From positions 1 to 35,737 of the forward strand of contig CAMFKI010000036.1 in assembly GCA_945957365.1 (NCBI GenBank): DNA of 35,737 nucleotides, given 5' to 3'. The notes beneath the pieces were generated by a model. That model was not told the DNA's origin and did not search any database. It was given only the letters and a program-made list of their open reading frames with translations. Shown here piece by piece: positions 31,610 to 35,737 of the stretch. The stretch is from an uncultured Alphaproteobacteria bacterium (lineage in GTDB: Bacteria > Pseudomonadota > Alphaproteobacteria > Rhizobiales > Aestuariivirgaceae). Numbering within the stretch: position 1 is the stretch's first letter; each line of letters starts with the position of its first letter. The translations under genes and the position numbers were made by a program.

Positions 31610-32893
31610 ATGGCGCACATCACCAGCCAGACGTCCCTGCGGCATAACCTCGACCAGCTTAGGGGCATGGGACTCGTCCCGCAGGTTCACGAGGCCCTGG
31701 CGTCCCGGGTGGGCGAGGTCACGCAGGCGCTCCGCGACACCATCCTGGCGGAGATTCCGGCCTTCACGGCGTCGGCCAATCCGGAGGTCCTGCCGCGCCT
31801 GGCAAGTCACACGCGCGAGCATGTGGACGAGATCTGCCGCATCTTCGCCGACGGCGCGCTCGGCGATTTCGGCTTCGTGCGCGAGCATGCGCGGCAAAGG
31901 GCGGAGCAGCATTTTCCGCTGGAACTTTCGCTCCACGCCTATCGCTGCGGGCACCGCGTGCTGTCTCAATGGCTGCGCTCCGCGGTGGCGGCAACGCTCG
32001 GCACCGGCCATGAACGGGCGGTCGCCGCCGTGGCCGATTTTTCCATCGAATATGCCAACGCCATCAGCGTCGTCGCCGCGGCCGAATATGTGGCCTGCAC
32101 CCGGGCGCTGGCCGAGGCCGAGGGCAACCAGCGCACCGAACTCCTCTCCATCCTGCTCTCGGGCTACGACGAGGCGGATGGCCGCGTGGCGCGGCTCTTG
32201 AAGCGCGCGGGCTACCTCGAGCAGCGCCAGGCCTATTGCGTGGTGCTGGCCCAGCCGGTGAACGCTGCCGAGATGGAGCATCCGGAGCGCGCCCAGCGAC
32301 TGATCGCCGCCATCGGCGATGCGCTGGCGGGAAGCTCGGTGCGCATGCTGGCGGGCGTGCGGGACAATCTGGTGACCGCCGTCCTCTCCGACCTGCGCCG
32401 GCAATCGGGCTGGACGGCGCCGCGCAGCACGCTGGCCCAGCGCGTGCAGGGGCTGATGCAGGTGCTGGGCCCCGCGGTGCTCGTCGGCATCAGTGCCGAT
32501 CATCCGTCCACGGCCTTTCTGCCGCGGGCGCGCAGCGAGGCGGAAACCGCTCTCGATTTCGCCGGCGTCGCCGCCCGCGTGCAGCAGTTCAATGCGCTGC
32601 CGGTGCGCAATCTCCTGGTGCGCAGCGGGGCCGACGCCATCCGCCTCAGGCCGCCGCAATGGCTGAGTGACCTCGTGGCCGCCGATCAGCAGGCGCGCGG
32701 CGCGCTCATCGCCACGCTGCGCGCCCTGGCGGACGCGGACATGAACGTCCAGCAGGCCGCCCGCGAGATGGGAAAACACGCCAACACGCTCTATGCCCGG
32801 CTCGAGCGCATCCGCGAGATCACCGGCCGCGACGGCCAGCGCTATCACGACCTCACCGAACTCCTGCTCGGCGCGGACTGCCACGGGATTTGA
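31610..32893 (+). CDS. PucR-type transcriptional regulator
   Basis: A 427-residue protein. The C-terminal ~60 residues (LIATLRALADADMNVQQAAREMGKHANTLYARLERIREITGRD) are the PucR helix-turn-helix domain, with the recognition helix in HANTLYARLERI. The N-terminal ~150 residues are helical (RsbRD-like) and the central part fits a GGDEF-like/CdaR domain. PucR-type regulators respond to purine, sugar-acid or amino-acid catabolites; the ligand is unknown. No ribosome binding site precedes ATG 31610, so the message may be leaderless, or ATG 31667 may be used. It faces the YCII-GFA operon, its likely target. Confidence 0.8.
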   Translation: MAHITSQTSLRHNLDQLRGMGLVPQVHEALASRVGEVTQALRDTILAEIPAFTASANPEVLPRLASHTREHVDEICRIFADGALGDFGFVREHARQRAEQHFPLELSLHAYRCGHRVLSQWLRSAVAATLGTGHERAVAAVADFSIEYANAISVVAAAEYVACTRALAEAEGNQRTELLSILLSGYDEADGRVARLLKRAGYLEQRQAYCVVLAQPVNAAEMEHPERAQRLIAAIGDALAGSSVRMLAGVRDNLVTAVLSDLRRQSGWTAPRSTLAQRVQGLMQVLGPAVLVGISADHPSTAFLPRARSEAETALDFAGVAARVQQFNALPVRNLLVRSGADAIRLRPPQWLSDLVAADQQARGALIATLRALADADMNVQQAAREMGKHANTLYARLERIREITGRDGQRYHDLTELLLGADCHGI

Positions 32894-32899
32894 AGCGAG

Positions 32900-33673
32900 C
32901 TAGGGCTTCAGCACGTCCATCTCGATCGGCCCTTCGGCGCGGCCGTGGATGAACTGGTCGACATAAGGGTTGCCGCTGGTGTCGATCGACTTCGCGGGAC
33001 CCTGCCAGATGATCTCGCCCTTGAAGATCATGGCGATGTCGTCGGCGATCTTGCGGGCCGACGCCATGTCGTGGGTGATGGAAACCGTGGTGGCGCCCAG
33101 CCGCTTCACGCAGTCGACGATCAGGTTGTTGATGACGTCGGCCATGATCGGATCGAGGCCGGTGGTCGGTTCGTCGAAGAAGATGATCTCGGGATCGGCG
33201 GCGATGGCGCGGGCAAGGCCCACGCGCTTCTGCATGCCACCCGAAAGCTCTGCGGGATAGAGCTTGGCCACCTCCGGCGTCAGCCCCACCTGACCCAGCT
33301 TCTCGATGGCGATGTCACGCGCCTTGGCGCGCGCCATGTGGCGGCCCTGGATGAGGCCGAAGGCCACGTTCTCCCACACCGACAGCGAATCGAACAGGGC
33401 GGCGCCCTGGAACAGCATGCCGAAGCGCGACAGGTAGTCGTCGCGGGCCTTGCCGCTGAGGCCCACCACTTCCTCGCCGGCGATGCGGATCGAGCCTGAG
33501 TCCGGCTGCAGCAGGCCGAGGATGCATTTCAGCATCACCGACTTGCCGATGCCCGATCCGCCGATCACCACCAGCGAATGGCCTTTCGGCACACCCACGG
33601 TGACGCCGTTCAGAACATGCTTCGGGCCGAAGCTCTTCTTCACATTGTTGAGTGCGATGTAATCTTCGGCCAT
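32900..33673 (-). CDS. mlaF: MlaF-type ABC transporter ATPase
   Basis: A 257-residue ABC ATPase. Walker A GGSGIGKS (38-45), signature LSGGMQKR, Walker B IIFFDEPTTGLD and the H-loop THDM are intact. It couples with MlaE to move phospholipids between the inner and outer membrane. ATG 33673 is 4 bp after the mlaE stop; the frame extends further upstream into mlaE but is not used. No mlaD follows: the next gene converges from the other strand. It ends 6 bp from the regulator gene. Confidence 0.9.
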   Translation of the reverse strand: MAEDYIALNNVKKSFGPKHVLNGVTVGVPKGHSLVVIGGSGIGKSVMLKCILGLLQPDSGSIRIAGEEVVGLSGKARDDYLSRFGMLFQGAALFDSLSVWENVAFGLIQGRHMARAKARDIAIEKLGQVGLTPEVAKLYPAELSGGMQKRVGLARAIAADPEIIFFDEPTTGLDPIMADVINNLIVDCVKRLGATTVSITHDMASARKIADDIAMIFKGEIIWQGPAKSIDTSGNPYVDQFIHGRAEGPIEMDVLKP

Positions 33674-33677
33674 CACG

Positions 33678-34451
33678 TCAATCCGCGAAGAGGAGCGAGG
33701 TGAGGGCGAAGTTGGCGGCGAGAATGAGGATCGCCGAGGACACCACCGCATTGGTGGTGGCGCGGCCCACGCCTTGCGCACCGCCTTTCGAGTTGAAGCC
33801 GTGGTAGCAGCCCATCACCGCGATGATGAAGCCGAACACCGCGGCCTTGATCAGCCCCGACGACACGTCGTTGAACTGCAGGAAGTCCGCCGTGTTGCGG
33901 ATATAGGCATAGCCGTTGAGCCCGATCGAGCGCGTGCCGACGATGTAGCCGCCCATGATGCCGATCACGTCGGCGATGGCGACGAGCAGCGGCAGCGTCA
34001 CCACCGCCGCGATGATGCGCGGGCCCACGAGATACTTGAACGGATTGGTGGCGAGCGTCACCAGCGCATCGATCTGTTCGGTCACCCGCATGGTGCCGAG
34101 TTCGGCGGCGATCGACGCGCCGACGCGGCCGGCCACCATCAGGCCGGCGAGCACCGGCCCGAGTTCGCGGGTGATGCCCAGTGCCACGATGGATGCGACG
34201 AGGCTTTCGGCATTGAAGCGCGACGAGCCGAGATAGATCTGGAGAGCCAAGGCACCACCGGTGAAGAAGGCGGTGAGGCCAACCACGGGCAGCGAGAAAT
34301 AGCCGATGCGCATCATCTGCTCGAGGATCTGGCGGACGAAGATCTTGGGCGTCAGCCCCTGCAGCAGGGCATCCTTGAGGAACAGCGCGACCCGGCCCAC
34401 TTCTCCGAGCAGGGCCAGCGTGGCGCGGCCGATATGGGCGAAAATGTTCAA
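33678..34451 (-). CDS. mlaE: MlaE-type ABC transporter permease
   Basis: A 257-residue inner-membrane permease of the MlaE/YrbE family. An amphipathic start is followed by about five membrane segments; the family motif ELGTMRVTEQIDALVTLATNP is in the middle and the PRIIAAVVTLPLL helix follows it. Partner of the downstream ATPase. Its start overlaps the alr stop by 4 bp, so it is translationally coupled to alr. Confidence 0.92.
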   Translation of the reverse strand: MNIFAHIGRATLALLGEVGRVALFLKDALLQGLTPKIFVRQILEQMMRIGYFSLPVVGLTAFFTGGALALQIYLGSSRFNAESLVASIVALGITRELGPVLAGLMVAGRVGASIAAELGTMRVTEQIDALVTLATNPFKYLVGPRIIAAVVTLPLLVAIADVIGIMGGYIVGTRSIGLNGYAYIRNTADFLQFNDVSSGLIKAAVFGFIIAVMGCYHGFNSKGGAQGVGRATTNAVVSSAILILAANFALTSLLFAD

Positions 34452-35587
34452 GCTGTGCCGTCCGATTCGAGTCCGGTGTAGAGCCTTGCATAGCGGCTGC
34501 CCAGCCTCGTCAGCAACTCATAGGATATGGTGCCGGCCCAGCCCGCCGCCTCGTCGATGCCGATGTGCCGCCCGAGGATCTCCGCCCTCGTGCCGCGCCG
34601 GACGCTGCCCGGCGGAAGCTCGGTGATGTCGATCGCCATCATGTCCATGGAGATGCGCCCAATCACCGGGCAGCGCCGTCCGCTGATGAAGACCTGGGCA
34701 GGGCCTTGCGGCTCCCTGGACGACAGGGCGCGCGGCACGCCGTCCTTGTAGCCCGCACCGAGCACCGCGATCCGGCTTGGGCGGTGGGCCGTCCAGGTGG
34801 CGGAGTAGCCCACCGTGTCACCTTCGGCAACATCGCGCAGTTGCATCACCGCTCCTTCCAGAATGGCAACGGGATGCATCGGGTTCGCAACATTCTGCGT
34901 TGGATTTCCACCGTACAGCGCGATCCCCGGACGCACCAGGTCGTGACGGTAGTCGTCGCCGAGGAACACGCCTGCCGAATTGGCGAGGCTCGCCGCAACG
35001 CCCGGCAGTTTCGCCCGCACGGCGTCGAACGCGGCACGCTGGCGCTGGTTCAGAGGGTGAGGGGGATCGTCCGCGCAGGCGAGGTGGCTCATCAGCAGGG
35101 TGACGTTCAGCCCCTCCAGGGTGAAGCGGTCGGCCAGCAGCGAATCGAACTCGGCCATCGCGAAGCCCAGCCGGTTGATACCGGTATCGACATGGATGGC
35201 GCATGGCAGCTTGCGCCCGTAAACCCTTCCGAAGGCTGCCCATTCCCTGGCTTCGTCGATCGAAATCAGCGCCGGGCAGAGGTTCAGCTTGGCATAGAAT
35301 TCGGCCTGTCCGGCAAACAGCCCGTCGAGGATGTAGATGGTGGCTTCGGGCAGGACCTGGCGCAGTTCCTCGCCTTCCTTGGGCCGCGCCACGAAGTAGG
35401 AGCGGCAGCCCGCCTCCCACAGCGCGCGGGCCACCGGGTCGATGCCCAGGCCATAGCCGTTGCCCTTGACCGCCGCGCCGCATTCGGCCTTTCCGGCCAA
35501 GGCCTTAAGCCGCAGCCAGTTATGCTTGAGCGCCACCAGGTCGATGCTCAGAACGGCACCCGCAAGATCTTCGGGTATGGGGGTCAT
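34448..35587 (-). CDS. alr: Alanine racemase
   Basis: A 379-residue PLP enzyme interconverting L- and D-alanine for peptidoglycan. The PLP lysine is K41 in AAVKGNGYGLG; the second catalytic base is Tyr 261 in VGYSATW. HVDTGINRLGF, MSHLACADD and RPGIALYGGNP are further signatures. The start is uncertain: ATG 35587 is taken here, but TTG 35599 lies nearer an AAGGA tract. First gene of alr-mlaE-mlaF on the reverse strand. Confidence 0.94.
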   Translation of the reverse strand: MTPIPEDLAGAVLSIDLVALKHNWLRLKALAGKAECGAAVKGNGYGLGIDPVARALWEAGCRSYFVARPKEGEELRQVLPEATIYILDGLFAGQAEFYAKLNLCPALISIDEAREWAAFGRVYGRKLPCAIHVDTGINRLGFAMAEFDSLLADRFTLEGLNVTLLMSHLACADDPPHPLNQRQRAAFDAVRAKLPGVAASLANSAGVFLGDDYRHDLVRPGIALYGGNPTQNVANPMHPVAILEGAVMQLRDVAEGDTVGYSATWTAHRPSRIAVLGAGYKDGVPRALSSREPQGPAQVFISGRRCPVIGRISMDMMAIDITELPPGSVRRGTRAEILGRHIGIDEAAGWAGTISYELLTRLGSRYARLYTGLESDGTA

Positions 35588-35614
35588 GGGCTGGGCCAAG
35601 TCCTTTCAGCCATT

Positions 35615-35646
35615 GGCTTAAGGGCCCCGACGCCGGGGATCAAGCC
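35615..35646. other. Nested stem-loop upstream of alr
   Basis: GGCTT (35615-35619) pairs with AAGCC (35642-35646) and CCCCG (35625-35629) with CGGGG (35634-35638), giving a bulged hairpin. It lies just upstream of alr and could be a leader structure or the end of the gene beyond the window. Positions 35647-35737 show no gene. Confidence 0.4.
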
Positions 35647-35737
35647 TGAGCTTGGCCGGATCGAAAAACGACCCGCCTCTCACCCTTCGCGCGCAGAGCG
35701 AAAGCAGAGCGAAATTGTTTTCTGCAAGCGATTGCAT

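Noticed and set aside
1..35737. CRISPR arrays, tRNA or rRNA genes, insertion sequences, prophage
   Set aside because: No regularly spaced direct repeats, cloverleaf sequences, transposase or phage structural genes were found on either strand by reading.

Overview
The window is a chromosomal stretch from a GC-rich alphaproteobacterium, most likely of the Hyphomicrobiales (Rhizobiales). This is inferred from gene content and order (alr-mlaE-mlaF, radA, cvpA-purF-SDR, yfgM-like-der), from a CtrA-type TTAA-N7-TTAA site, and from intergenic palindromes of the kind scattered through Rhizobiales genomes. It holds about 41 protein genes. I see no tRNA, rRNA, CRISPR array, insertion sequence or prophage.

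Region by region. 1-4.2 kb: a lone HNH endonuclease, then a manganese group made of mntR (reverse), a 2-hydroxycarboxylate transporter and mntH; a palindrome just before mntH looks like the MntR operator. 4.2-6.5 kb: a non-coding gap, a small exported protein, a cytochrome c' and a diheme cytochrome c. 6.5-8.1 kb: guaA. 8.1-10 kb: an AT-richer patch with a 66-codon gene, then an HWE histidine kinase and a small gene. 10-13 kb: a Rieske-flavodoxin fusion, slyX, an exported protein, a ferritin-like protein and a cupredoxin whose promoter carries an NsrR-like palindrome. 13-16.7 kb: small exported, membrane and stress-type proteins, a secreted HAD phosphatase and an odd P-loop protein. 16.9-20.3 kb: two overlapping NnrU genes, panB, and a Tat-exported multicopper-oxidase-fold protein that has lost its type 1 copper site. 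20.3-22.9 kb: a 44-codon membrane protein behind a CtrA-like box, a YfgM-like protein, a short lipoprotein and der. 23-28.3 kb (reverse strand): radA, and the tightly packed cvpA, purF, SDR and FAH-family hydratase genes. 28.3-32.9 kb: an apparent accessory block with a YtcJ-type amidohydrolase, a tiny structured RNA/ORF unit with an extreme ribosome binding site, a GFA protein, a YCII protein and a PucR-type regulator. 32.9-35.6 kb (reverse strand): alr-mlaE-mlaF.

How the genes may work together. Manganese supply is handled by mntR/mntH. Several separate genes point to nitric oxide or denitrification chemistry: cytochrome c', the cupredoxin with its NsrR-like box, and the NnrU pair; this link is inference. 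Purine synthesis is represented by purF and guaA, and cell envelope functions by alr, mlaEF, the YfgM-like protein and the lipoprotein.

The item most likely to be new is the unit at 30,573-30,717: a ribosome binding site complementary to 15 nt of the 16S rRNA 3' end, a 20-residue ORF folded into hairpins, and a strong terminator.
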